From NCBI GenBank assembly GCA_934149105.1, contig CAKPDP010000008.1:1-32365 (forward strand): a stretch of DNA of 32,365 nucleotides. Reading direction: 5' to 3'. Shown in pieces: positions 7,376 to 15,316 of this stretch; the first letter of the stretch is position 1, and the number at the start of each line of letters is the position of its first letter. Source of the stretch: an uncultured Bacilli bacterium (lineage in GTDB: Bacteria; Bacillota_I; Bacilli_A; RF39; UBA660). The position numbers and the translations under genes are program-made. The notes under the pieces were generated by a model. The model was given only the letters and a program-made list of their open reading frames with translations. It had not been told where the DNA came from and did no database searches.

Positions 7376-8701
7376 GCTATGTCTCTTGATTATAACAATA
7401 ACAATCACTACCAATACTACCCCAATAATTCCTAATTCTAAATAAAATACTCCTGGTAAATTTAACTTATTATTATTACTATCAATATCTACTCTTGAAA
7501 CATCTCGAGAAGTTTCTCCATCATATTTAATAAATCCATATCCTGAAACATAATAATAACTATGTTTTAACTCAATATCAGAAAGATATTTATATCCTTG
7601 ATAATCTCCTTTAGATATTTTTCCTAAACTCTTAGCATTCTTTGGATAAGGATAACCATAATAATCATAATCCCTATTTAATTTTAAATCTACAGTTTCT
7701 TCTTCTAATATAAAATAACTACCCTCTTCTAATGTTACCCATTTTAATTGGCCATCGACAATAATACCATAGTCATAAAAAGTAGTACTACTAAAATCTT
7801 TATTTATACTCTTATATTTTAAAGGATAAACTTTATTATAATCTATACCTGCATCATCATAAGTACCAAAATCTCTAGCACTATTTAACACTATATTCTT
7901 AGAAAAATCTACATACAATAAAACCTCATCATTAGGATAATCAAAAGTACCTATCCATACTCCTTCTCCATCATCAGTTTGAATATATTGAAAATATTCT
8001 CCCACTCCTTGCTTATAAAGTAATTTAACTTTTGAATTAGCCTTAATATTTACTTCTTTCTTAGTACTATAATCTCCTATAACTTTATAACCATAATTTA
8101 TATCATAATAAGTATAAGCATCAATTGGATCATCATATTTTTCTGTAACAGTAACCTTATCACGAAGTTTATGATCACCATTACAACCAATAGTCCCTAA
8201 ATAAGTCCACCCTTTAACTCCGTTATAAGTAACGTATCCCCATTGTTTATTAGTACTTATTTCTATCTCTGTACCAGCTGGAATAGTTGCTACAACCTCA
8301 TACTTATTAAAACTAGGTACACTTCTTAATTCTGTATCAGCATAGACATAATATTTACTAGTCTCAAATTTATCTCCATTACCATATTCTAAATCTTTAT
8401 CATTATATTCATAATCTGTAACTTTTACCTTTTTCAATGTTCCATTATCTTCTCCAATATAATAATTAGACAAAGAATTATCACTATTATAAGTATTAGT
8501 TACTTCAACCTTTATTACTGTTCCCTTAGCTAAAACTTCTCCAGTAGCCTTACCAGTATTATCATAAACACTAGCTCCTCCATCATTAGTAATAACTGCT
8601 TCTTTATATGCAGTCATAAGTCCCCCACAAGCACTAACTTTAAATGGTAATAACATATACATAAATACTATTATCATTACATACTTTAATATTCTTTTCA
8701 T
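7358..8701 (-). CDS. Exported SH3-domain protein with C-terminal membrane anchor
   Basis: The chain starts with a basic N-terminus and signal segment ending LPFKVSACGG, where VSAC fits a lipobox, so it may be lipidated by Lgt. At least one bacterial SH3 domain is clear around residues 115-170 (LRSVPSFNKYEVVATIPAG, then WGYVTYNGVKGWTYLG), and repeats of similar type appear before and after it. The C-terminus has a long hydrophobic helix (GIIGVVLVVIVIVII) and a basic KRHSKKEAK tail. Bacterial SH3 domains often bind peptidoglycan, so the protein probably spans membrane and wall. It is the last gene of the run that starts with the papain-like protease and is closed by a terminator. Exact function unknown. 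Confidence 0.7.
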   Translation of the reverse strand: MKRILKYVMIIVFMYMLLPFKVSACGGLMTAYKEAVITNDGGASVYDNTGKATGEVLAKGTVIKVEVTNTYNSDNSLSNYYIGEDNGTLKKVKVTDYEYNDKDLEYGNGDKFETSKYYVYADTELRSVPSFNKYEVVATIPAGTEIEISTNKQWGYVTYNGVKGWTYLGTIGCNGDHKLRDKVTVTEKYDDPIDAYTYYDINYGYKVIGDYSTKKEVNIKANSKVKLLYKQGVGEYFQYIQTDDGEGVWIGTFDYPNDEVLLYVDFSKNIVLNSARDFGTYDDAGIDYNKVYPLKYKSINKDFSSTTFYDYGIIVDGQLKWVTLEEGSYFILEEETVDLKLNRDYDYYGYPYPKNAKSLGKISKGDYQGYKYLSDIELKHSYYYVSGYGFIKYDGETSRDVSRVDIDSNNNKLNLPGVFYLELGIIGVVLVVIVIVIIKRHSKKEAK

Positions 8702-8725
8702 ATCCCTACTCCTCTTCTTAATCTT

Positions 8726-9445
8726 TTATATTTTCTCAGTTTTAGAATAGACCCAAATATAGTCCCCATTAATATTTTCTTGAAATTTCTCTGTAACTTG
8801 TAAATCAAATACTTCATCATCCATAGTTATATATGAAGCCTTTGAAACAATAGTCACTATATTATCCTCTTTCAAAGATTTAACAACTTTCTTTCTATCT
8901 CCAATTGCTATTCCTCCTCTAGCAGATGCGCTACAAATATAATAATCGTTTACTAAAATATAATCACATGAATTACTACTTAAATAAAAATTATTATCAA
9001 AAGTAACTTTTATATTCTCTTTAGCTTTCTTCCCAAACATTAACTCTGTTTCTTCTACTACCTTATTAACCGGATAAGCTTCCCAAGTCCTAGGATTTTC
9101 TTTATTATAATAAAACTCATTAAATAAATATTTTTCTATATAATCAGAAGGAACCTCTAATTCTACCTTCTCAGGTTTCAGATGAGCTATTGCCATCATA
9201 ATCATATCATTATCAGAAATATCACTCTGATAAAATTCACAACTTTCTTTTCTAATACAACTAAAATACATAACATCAGCCATATAACTATTTAACTTTT
9301 GTACTAAGCTATCATCTACTTTAGTATTATCATCTATTTTATTATCATTACTATTAGATTTACCAACTTTATATCCTAATAGAATACTACCTGTAACTAT
9401 AATTACTATAGCACTAACTATAACTACCAACTTATTTTTCTTCAT
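8726..9445 (-). CDS. Membrane-anchored protein of unknown function
   Basis: The 239-residue product has one N-terminal hydrophobic helix (about residues 5-26) and a polar extracellular part with a Lys/Asn/Asp-rich linker. Four cysteines stand out: C-x5-C in FSCIRKESCEF and a pair near SNSCDYILVNDYYICS. They may form disulfides outside the cell. No catalytic motif is recognised. It lies 20 bases after the zinc-ribbon gene and 24 before the SH3 gene, in the same operon. A ribosome-binding site GAGAGGAAAT precedes the ATG. Confidence 0.65.
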   Translation of the reverse strand: MKKNKLVVIVSAIVIIVTGSILLGYKVGKSNSNDNKIDDNTKVDDSLVQKLNSYMADVMYFSCIRKESCEFYQSDISDNDMIMMAIAHLKPEKVELEVPSDYIEKYLFNEFYYNKENPRTWEAYPVNKVVEETELMFGKKAKENIKVTFDNNFYLSSNSCDYILVNDYYICSASARGGIAIGDRKKVVKSLKEDNIVTIVSKASYITMDDEVFDLQVTEKFQENINGDYIWVYSKTEKI

Positions 9446-9465
9446 CTTTTTATTTCCTCTCCAAA

Positions 9466-9765
9466 TTATTTCTTAGATAAACCAATAGGTAATAATATTA
9501 ATCCTAAAATAATACTCATTATTGGAACACCTATTTGTAACAATGGTAACAAACTATTACTTCCTCCATAATTAGGATTATTAACTGAAATAATTAAATT
9601 TATAATAGTAGTACCAAAAAACATTACTAATGGTATAACGAAAATACAAACAACAGCTAAAATTAATATATTTTTATTAGGCCTTTCTTCCTTTAATTCA
9701 CTCCCACAATTACTACAAAAACCAGATCCATTTTTATTTTCAAAACCACATCTTACACATTTCAC
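9466..9765 (-). CDS. Zinc-ribbon membrane protein, 99 residues
   Basis: The start is GTG at 9765, six bases after GAGGAGA. The N-terminus holds a four-cysteine zinc ribbon (CVRCGFENKNGSGFCSNCG, residues 3-21), followed by two hydrophobic segments (about 32-55 and 75-96). Such zinc-ribbon plus membrane-helix proteins are common in Bacillota and their role is unknown; the ribbon probably lies in the cytoplasm. It is one of two such proteins in this operon, next to the 138-residue homologue at 9840-10256. Confidence 0.7.
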   Translation of the reverse strand: MKCVRCGFENKNGSGFCSNCGSELKEERPNKNILILAVVCIFVIPLVMFFGTTIINLIISVNNPNYGGSNSLLPLLQIGVPIMSIILGLILLPIGLSKK

Positions 9766-9839
9766 TAATTATCTCCTCTTTTCTTTATATTTAACAATGC
9801 TTTCCATCATTGTCTACAAAATTAACTTTTATCATACTA

Positions 9840-10256
9840 TTAAATTCCTTGTAAAAACATTCCTAAACCATATCCAATCAATATTCCATTCATAGCCGTC
9901 CCTATTTTAACCATTTTTTTACAAGATTCATCATTTTCTGCTTTTTTAGCAAATTTAAAACCTACTGTTGCAATGAGAATAGCTAATAAAAAGTTTAAAC
10001 CCATAAATATATACCAGAATATCCCTACCGCTGACACAACAATAGATAAAACTGCCCACTTTTTAACCTTAGGATTAACAACCTGATTAATATAAATTTG
10101 TTCCAACCCTTTATTTACTTCTGGATATTGATAATCATTATTAATATTTTCATTATTTACTTGTGAAGACATCTGAATATCATCTAGTAAAAAGCCACAT
10201 TTCTTGCAATACTTTTCTCCATTATTATTTTGAGTTCCACACTTGTTACAAAACAT
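9840..10256 (-). CDS. Zinc-ribbon membrane protein, 138 residues
   Basis: GGAGTGAT precedes the ATG by three bases. A zinc ribbon opens the chain (CNKCGTQNNNGEKYCKKCG, residues 3-21), then a linker rich in Asn and Gln, then two or three hydrophobic helices (about 70-105 and 118-135) of a DUF4190-like layout with a polar KKAENDESCKK loop. Function unknown. The gene follows the 211-residue gene by 15 bases. A small 6-bp hairpin (ACAATG…CATTGT) lies in the 74-base gap after it, which might mark a processing site or weak attenuator. Confidence 0.7.
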   Translation of the reverse strand: MFCNKCGTQNNNGEKYCKKCGFLLDDIQMSSQVNNENINNDYQYPEVNKGLEQIYINQVVNPKVKKWAVLSIVVSAVGIFWYIFMGLNFLLAILIATVGFKFAKKAENDESCKKMVKIGTAMNGILIGYGLGMFLQGI

Positions 10257-10271
10257 TTTATCACTCCATTT

Positions 10272-10907
10272 TTATTTACAAGTATTTAATACATTTATTA
10301 AATCATCAAACATATTAAATGATTTTTCTATAACTAAATTTTTATTATATTTGATTTTATTATTTCTTAAAACTTTATAATCACATTTAACTTTTATTGA
10401 TTTCTTTCTATCTATAATGGTATAAACTTTTAAAATTTCAATAACTTCTGCTCCCGTAACATTAGGATAATCTTCGACAATTTTAGCAATTACTTCAGGA
10501 TAACTCATATACTCAGCTAATTCACTTAATGAATAAAGTCGAGCTATCACTCCCCTAATTCTTCCTGAATTTCTTTTTCGACCAAAAAGTCTTCCATTCG
10601 AAGGGCCTATAAAATACGAGTCTTGCCAATTATCAATAGCCTTTACTTTAAAGAGTTTCCCTTCCATATCAATTGCATAACCAGTTATTCTTACCTTTAA
10701 CCTTAAAGTTAAAATAATAATATAATATACTACCAAAATAAACCAGATTACCATCAATAACATGACTATCCTATAATTAGCTAAGATAAACATTAAAGGT
10801 ACTCCCACTACTATTACTAATATAAGCCATTTGGGTAATTCATTACCATTTTGTTTAGCAACATCTTTAGAATAGCAAAACACTCTATTAATCTTCAGTT
10901 TGATCAC
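10272..10907 (-). CDS. Membrane protein of unknown function, possible CTG start
   Basis: Two adjacent hydrophobic helices (about residues 27-68) follow a short basic start, and the rest (about 140 residues) is soluble and basic. No motif is recognised. The first in-frame start, GTG at 10907, sits inside AGGTGATC, which looks like the ribosome-binding site. The codon at the usual distance (AGGTGAT plus four bases) is CTG at 10898, matching the spacing of ATG or GTG starts at 7302, 24569, 26524 and 32035. True start therefore may be 10898 or the next GTG at 10883. The gene follows the protease stop by about ten bases and belongs to its operon. Confidence 0.6.
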   Translation of the reverse strand: MIKLKINRVFCYSKDVAKQNGNELPKWLILVIVVGVPLMFILANYRIVMLLMVIWFILVVYYIIILTLRLKVRITGYAIDMEGKLFKVKAIDNWQDSYFIGPSNGRLFGRKRNSGRIRGVIARLYSLSELAEYMSYPEVIAKIVEDYPNVTGAEVIEILKVYTIIDRKKSIKVKCDYKVLRNNKIKYNKNLVIEKSFNMFDDLINVLNTCK

Positions 10908-10917
10908 CTACTACTAT

Positions 10918-13047
10918 CTAATTATCACTATATTTCTTAATACTAACAATAGTAACAATTCCCATCATAGATATTATTAATATTCCAAATATCACTAATT
11001 CAATTGAATTACCCGTATTAGGATTCTCTATATTACTTTCACCAATATTAACATCACTATTTTTAGGATTTTCCTTAATTACTAATTCATTATCTCCATC
11101 ATTACCAGAATTATTATTATCATCCTTATTACCACTATTATCTTCCTTTATTTTTTCAAAAGACAAACCATCACCAGACTTATAAACACTAAATTTAGTA
11201 GTAATAACACTAGCTTTTGCACTAGTAACTAACACATAATTTCCTTCTAAAGTATTATCATTAATACCAATAGTAACTTTTTTACTATTAGCCAAATCAT
11301 TTTTAACTTCAAAACTACTAATTAAATTATTAATATATTTACTATCATCTTCTTTAAAAATACCTATAGCAATATCACTAGCTTCAATATTACTATATTC
11401 ATAACTAACATCTACCTTATCTTTAGCAGTATCTACCTTGCTTTCTTTAATTGTATAATCATTATTATTAGTATAAGCCCTAATAGGCGCTATCAAATTT
11501 CCAAGTTGTGAATTATTTAAATTAAGCCATTTTCCATCACCAGAAAAATATGAAACAACATTCGGCACTTCCATATTATAAAAGCTAGAACCAGCATTAT
11601 AATAAACATAAATTGGTTCATTTGCAGATATACTAACACCAATCGCAAATTTAGGATTAACAATATCTATATTATCCATAACAACATCAACTGTCATATA
11701 TCCAACTCCCGTTGAAGTTACAGTCTTAATTACTTTTAAATTATCTAAAGAACCATCTGCCGAATACAAAATATCATAATTTTTACCAGCTTGCCCCGAA
11801 AAGAAAGCCACACTGTTTAATTTTTCAGATTCTGAATTTCTTTTTTCAAAAACATTTGCAAGTATTGAATCTGATTTAATAGAAACAGCATAATCAACAC
11901 CTATTTCATCATAATAATAACTGTTACCAGTCTTAGTCTTATCTATATCATAAAAACCACTAATACTAGTACAAATATTAATATCATCATACGAAACATA
12001 ATAATAACCATCTTTACCCAAAGCAATATACTTATCGCTAGATAATTGATTAGTTCCATAAGAATTTTTTATTATCCACGCTCCATTTCTGCTAGGCTTA
12101 GTAGAAAAGTTAGAAGCATCGATAGTATCATCCCAACCAATAATTGTAACTGCATGATTAGCATTTGCATTTGAAAGCACAACATTGCTATCCGTCTCAG
12201 AAAAATTACTACCATCATAATAGTAATACTCTCCATTCAAAGTATTAGAAACAATCTTATAATAGTTATCACTGGTTTTTTCAAGATTTAAACTTGAACG
12301 CGAACCTAAACTAAACATCATCCTAGCATACATAGCCCCATTTCTAACTAAATATTTTTTAATTTGAGAAACAGAATCATTAGAACATGTTCCTTGATCA
12401 GAATTATACATTGTCATTGATTTAACTGCAAAATCAGAACTACTATTTTTTAAAGTTTCTTTAGTTGGAAGAGCAGCATTATTATTAAGGCCATTTAATA
12501 AAGTTGAAAATGGCAATTTTTCTTCATAAACAGGACCCATTCTATTAAATAGGTAAGCTGATGATATAAGAGCCTGACCACCATCATCGTAAGTTCTATT
12601 AACTCGCATCAAACTATCAAAACTACCGTTTTGTGCTGAAAAAGCTAAATGAGCTTCACTTAAATCTACATCATCAGTTGCTAAACCATTCATTAACAAA
12701 TTAGATTCAATAGATGCCATTGTGGCAAATGTCCAACAAGTACCACTATTTTCTTGGTTTTTAACAGACGTAACATAGCCATAATCTCTTAAATCAAATT
12801 TTGAACTATTTTCTGTTTCTTGAAACTTAGAATTTCCAACAGCATTAAAAAAACTTTGACTACTTTTACACCTAACTGGTTCTAAAGTGTTTTTTCTTTC
12901 TTTTTCCGACAATTTTAGCCATTGTTTATAAGAATCTGTATACTCACACTCCATAGCTTCAATTTTTTTTGCGTAAACATAATCACTTTCTAATAGAAAG
13001 CAACTTATTACTAATAAAAAAACATATATTACTCTATTTTTCTTCAT
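10918..13047 (-). CDS. Sortase-anchored papain-like (C1 family) cysteine protease
   Basis: A secreted, wall-attached peptidase. A signal peptide covers residues 1-26. The peptidase domain (about 82-350) keeps the whole active site: Gln98 of the oxyanion hole, Cys104 in GTCWTFA, His298 in NHAVTIIGW and Asn328 in WIIKNSYG. The following 200 residues are beta-rich and fit the lectin-like domain that often follows C1 peptidases in gut Bacillota; after a Ser/Asn/Asp linker comes the sorting signal NPNTG (675-679), a hydrophobic helix and KKYSDN. Sortase at 25766-26524 could anchor it. Substrate is unknown. It is the first gene of a six-gene run, and its leader of about 90 bases begins at a promoter-like element with a T17 tract, so the whole run may be phase variable. 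Confidence 0.88.
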   Translation of the reverse strand: MKKNRVIYVFLLVISCFLLESDYVYAKKIEAMECEYTDSYKQWLKLSEKERKNTLEPVRCKSSQSFFNAVGNSKFQETENSSKFDLRDYGYVTSVKNQENSGTCWTFATMASIESNLLMNGLATDDVDLSEAHLAFSAQNGSFDSLMRVNRTYDDGGQALISSAYLFNRMGPVYEEKLPFSTLLNGLNNNAALPTKETLKNSSSDFAVKSMTMYNSDQGTCSNDSVSQIKKYLVRNGAMYARMMFSLGSRSSLNLEKTSDNYYKIVSNTLNGEYYYYDGSNFSETDSNVVLSNANANHAVTIIGWDDTIDASNFSTKPSRNGAWIIKNSYGTNQLSSDKYIALGKDGYYYVSYDDINICTSISGFYDIDKTKTGNSYYYDEIGVDYAVSIKSDSILANVFEKRNSESEKLNSVAFFSGQAGKNYDILYSADGSLDNLKVIKTVTSTGVGYMTVDVVMDNIDIVNPKFAIGVSISANEPIYVYYNAGSSFYNMEVPNVVSYFSGDGKWLNLNNSQLGNLIAPIRAYTNNNDYTIKESKVDTAKDKVDVSYEYSNIEASDIAIGIFKEDDSKYINNLISSFEVKNDLANSKKVTIGINDNTLEGNYVLVTSAKASVITTKFSVYKSGDGLSFEKIKEDNSGNKDDNNNSGNDGDNELVIKENPKNSDVNIGESNIENPNTGNSIELVIFGILIISMMGIVTIVSIKKYSDN

Positions 13048-13126
13048 ATTTACTCCTTACTATATTTATAATAAAACTCCCGAATACATAATCCTACCTC
13101 TAATACCTATCACTCCTATCCTATAT

Positions 13127-13193
13127 GTTAACCATATTTTACCAAAAAAAAAAAAAAAAAGCGACTTTTTTTAACCACGAGATTACAAAAAAT
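13127..13193 (-). promoter_or_regulatory. Putative phase-variable promoter with T17 tract (element copy A)
   Basis: On the minus strand: TTGTAATCT, four bases, GTTAAAAAAAGTCGC, seventeen T (13144-13160), GG, TAAAAT as a likely -10 box, then ATGGTTAACATATAGG. The T tract would fill the spacer between a weak -35 region (GTCGCT) and the -10 box at about 18 bases. TAAAAT is also the -10 box of the good promoter at 20531. The outer boxes are shared with the element at 300-371. The A7-GTCG-T7 part could instead be read as a weak AT hairpin. Confidence 0.5.
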
Positions 13194-13380
13194 CAATTAA
13201 CTTTTAGTAAATATTAGACCATAATAAAACTATAACCACCTATTTTTTTAAATATCCATAATATACAATTTAAATATCATAAACTCCAAAAGAGGTAACA
13301 GAAAAAGGGAAATAATTAAAATTAAAAAAGCCTTAATAACTACGAAAAATTAACAAATTATTTTCTAGAAGATGACAAAT
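13194..13380. other. Non-coding stretch, no gene recognised
   Basis: Between the protease promoter and the gltX terminator I see no reading frame with start and ribosome-binding site. A hydrophobic open frame on the minus strand (about 13248-13352) lacks a start codon. The region is probably spacer or old gene debris. Confidence 0.4.
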
Positions 13381-13419
13381 AAAAAATAATTAGTTTTATT
13401 TCCAAACTAATTATTTTTT
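13381..13419 (-). terminator. Terminator of gltX
   Basis: AAAAAATAATTAGTTT pairs perfectly with AAACTAATTATTTTTT around a TATTTCC loop, four bases after the gltX stop. The stem is A/T-rich and works in both directions. Confidence 0.85.
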
Positions 13420-13423
13420 ACCA

Positions 13424-15076
13424 TTAATTAAACTTCTTATATCTCTTCTCTATTCTCTCTTTACCTAATAATTTCATTATCTCATACAGATCAGGAGTAT
13501 TAGATTTACTAGTCAAAGCTACTCTAAGTACCGTCGAAATATCCGCTACACTACCCTTATAACTATCAGGATTATTCTTATATTCCTTCATATTAGAACA
13601 ATATCCCAATTTCTCCGTCAATTCCTTTACCTTATTAAACCAAGTATCCTTGTCATCACCATCATCATAGTAATCATTAATATACATATCTACTATCTTC
13701 TTAATCTCTTCTCTATCCGTAATCTTCATAAATTCATAATCACTATCTGAAGGATTAAATAATTCCTCATACATATACCAAATATTCTTCTTAATATCAC
13801 TATAATTAGCATAATCTTTTCTAGGCTTCTTCTGTTCTCTTTCAATATTCAAAATATCCATCGAATACTCTTTATATTTACTAAACAACTCTTCTAATTC
13901 CTTGTCATATGAAGAAGCCCATTCTAAAGCCCTATTATATATCTCTTCCTTACTATATTTACTAATAATATTCTTAGAAATATTATCTAACTTATCTAAA
14001 TCAAAGAAAGCTCCAGAATTAGACATCTTCTTAGGATTAAATTTAAACTCTCTAAAACTCTTATCAGGATTATTAGTATGCCATTGTTCATAATCTGAAT
14101 TAACTATTGTCATAACCGCTTCAATTACCGCTTCACTAGGATATCCCTTTTCTACATAGAAATTCATAAGAGCCTCTGGATCTTTTCTCTTACTAATCTT
14201 TCTAATTGTCTCTCCATCTTTCTTCATAATCCAAGGAGTATGAATATATTTAGGAGCCTTAAACCCAAATGTCTTAAATAATTCAATATGAACAGGAGTA
14301 CTAGGTAACCATTCTTCTCCTCTAACAACATGTGTTGTTCTCATTAAATGATCATCTACCAAATGAGCAAAATGATAAGTAGGAAGTAAATTCTCACTCT
14401 TCATAATAACAATATCTTGATCATTCTCTGGTAAATCTATCCTTCCTCTACATAGATCTTCAAAAGGAAAATGTTTATCAAAATCTCCCATTGATTTAAA
14501 TCTTATAACATATTTATCTCCATTTTCAATTCTCTTTATAGCGTCTTCTACACTCATATTTCTACACGTAGCATATCTTCCATAATATCCTGTACGCATC
14601 TTAAATCTCTCTTGATTTTTACGCATCTCATCTAAAGTCTCTGTCGTACAAAAACATGGATAAGCCCTACCTATTTCTATTAAATATTTAATATATGCAT
14701 GGTATATTTCTTTTCTCTCACTTTGAATATAAGGGCCATAATTACCTATAATCTCGCCCTTATATTCATATTCCGTAGGACTAATATCATAATGCTTCAA
14801 AGTACCCATAATAACATCTACTGCATTATCTACTTCTCTCTTCTTATCAGTATCCTCATTCCTTAAATAAAATATACCATCACTATTATACGCTAACATA
14901 TAATCTACTAAAGCACTCATAAAATTACCAATATGCATAAATCCTGTTGGACTAGGAGCAAATCTTGTAACCTTAGCCCCTTCTTTTAACTCTCTCTCTG
15001 GATATTCTTTCTCATAATCCATAATACTCTTCGTTATATTAGGAAATATAACTCTAGCTAAATCTTTATTATTCAT
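13424..15076 (-). CDS. gltX: Glutamyl-tRNA synthetase
   Basis: Class I aminoacyl-tRNA synthetase that loads glutamate on tRNA-Glu (and possibly tRNA-Gln). The nucleotide-binding HIGH motif is HIGN at 48-51 within PSPTGFMHIGN, and the KMSKS-like loop is KISKR at 293-297. A CFC…C cluster (141-143 and 171) lies where some GltX proteins bind zinc. At 550 residues it is longer than the usual 470-490 owing to a longer helical C-terminal anticodon domain, a form I associate with several Clostridia and Bacilli. GGAGGG precedes the ATG. The gene has its own promoter and a T-box leader (15090-15280), so it is switched on when uncharged tRNA-Glu accumulates. Confidence 0.94.
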   Translation of the reverse strand: MNNKDLARVIFPNITKSIMDYEKEYPERELKEGAKVTRFAPSPTGFMHIGNFMSALVDYMLAYNSDGIFYLRNEDTDKKREVDNAVDVIMGTLKHYDISPTEYEYKGEIIGNYGPYIQSERKEIYHAYIKYLIEIGRAYPCFCTTETLDEMRKNQERFKMRTGYYGRYATCRNMSVEDAIKRIENGDKYVIRFKSMGDFDKHFPFEDLCRGRIDLPENDQDIVIMKSENLLPTYHFAHLVDDHLMRTTHVVRGEEWLPSTPVHIELFKTFGFKAPKYIHTPWIMKKDGETIRKISKRKDPEALMNFYVEKGYPSEAVIEAVMTIVNSDYEQWHTNNPDKSFREFKFNPKKMSNSGAFFDLDKLDNISKNIISKYSKEEIYNRALEWASSYDKELEELFSKYKEYSMDILNIEREQKKPRKDYANYSDIKKNIWYMYEELFNPSDSDYEFMKITDREEIKKIVDMYINDYYDDGDDKDTWFNKVKELTEKLGYCSNMKEYKNNPDSYKGSVADISTVLRVALTSKSNTPDLYEIMKLLGKERIEKRYKKFN

Positions 15077-15089
15077 ATCTTTCCCTCCT

Positions 15090-15280
15090 AAAAAAATAGA
15101 ATTCCCCCTCTTTATAAGGACGAATTCTATCGTGTTACCACCTTACTTCATATATATCTAATAATATAATTAAATACATACCTCAAATCTTTAACGCAGA
15201 TCTACGAAACATATTAACTCCCAAGTTTCTTCTAATAACCAAATATCCTAATTCTCACCAACCATTAGTTCTCTTAATAT
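15090..15280 (-). ncRNA. T-box riboswitch, glutamate-specific, in front of gltX
   Basis: A TATAAT box lies at 15288-15293, so the transcript should begin near 15281. The stem I base pairs AUAUUAA (15280-15274) with UUAAUAU (15217-15211). Above it, CUAAU pairs with AUUAG, leaving an internal loop in which GAA (15229-15227) is followed by A, the position and context of a specifier codon, and GAA codes Glu. The T-box sequence AGGTGGTAACACG (15143-15131) allows the antiterminator AAGG/CCUU and ACGA/UCGU with bulge UGGUAAC; UGGU can pair with the ACCA end of an uncharged tRNA. The competing terminator is AUAGAAUUC…GAAUUCUAU plus seven U (15130-15090). Uncharged tRNA-Glu should therefore turn the gene on. 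Confidence 0.92.
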
Positions 15281-15316
15281 TTAATTTATTATACTCTTCT
15301 TGTTCTAAGTCTTTTA

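Noticed and set aside
13144..13175. T-tract element as a plain terminator (A7-GTCG-T7 hairpin)
   Set aside because: An A/T-only stem is weak, no gene ends just upstream of the tract on that strand, and the element stands before genes at both long-tract sites. Kept as an alternative explanation.
13248..13352. Hydrophobic open frame of about 34 codons on the minus strand (possible small toxin)
   Set aside because: No start codon with ribosome-binding site; probably spacer or debris.
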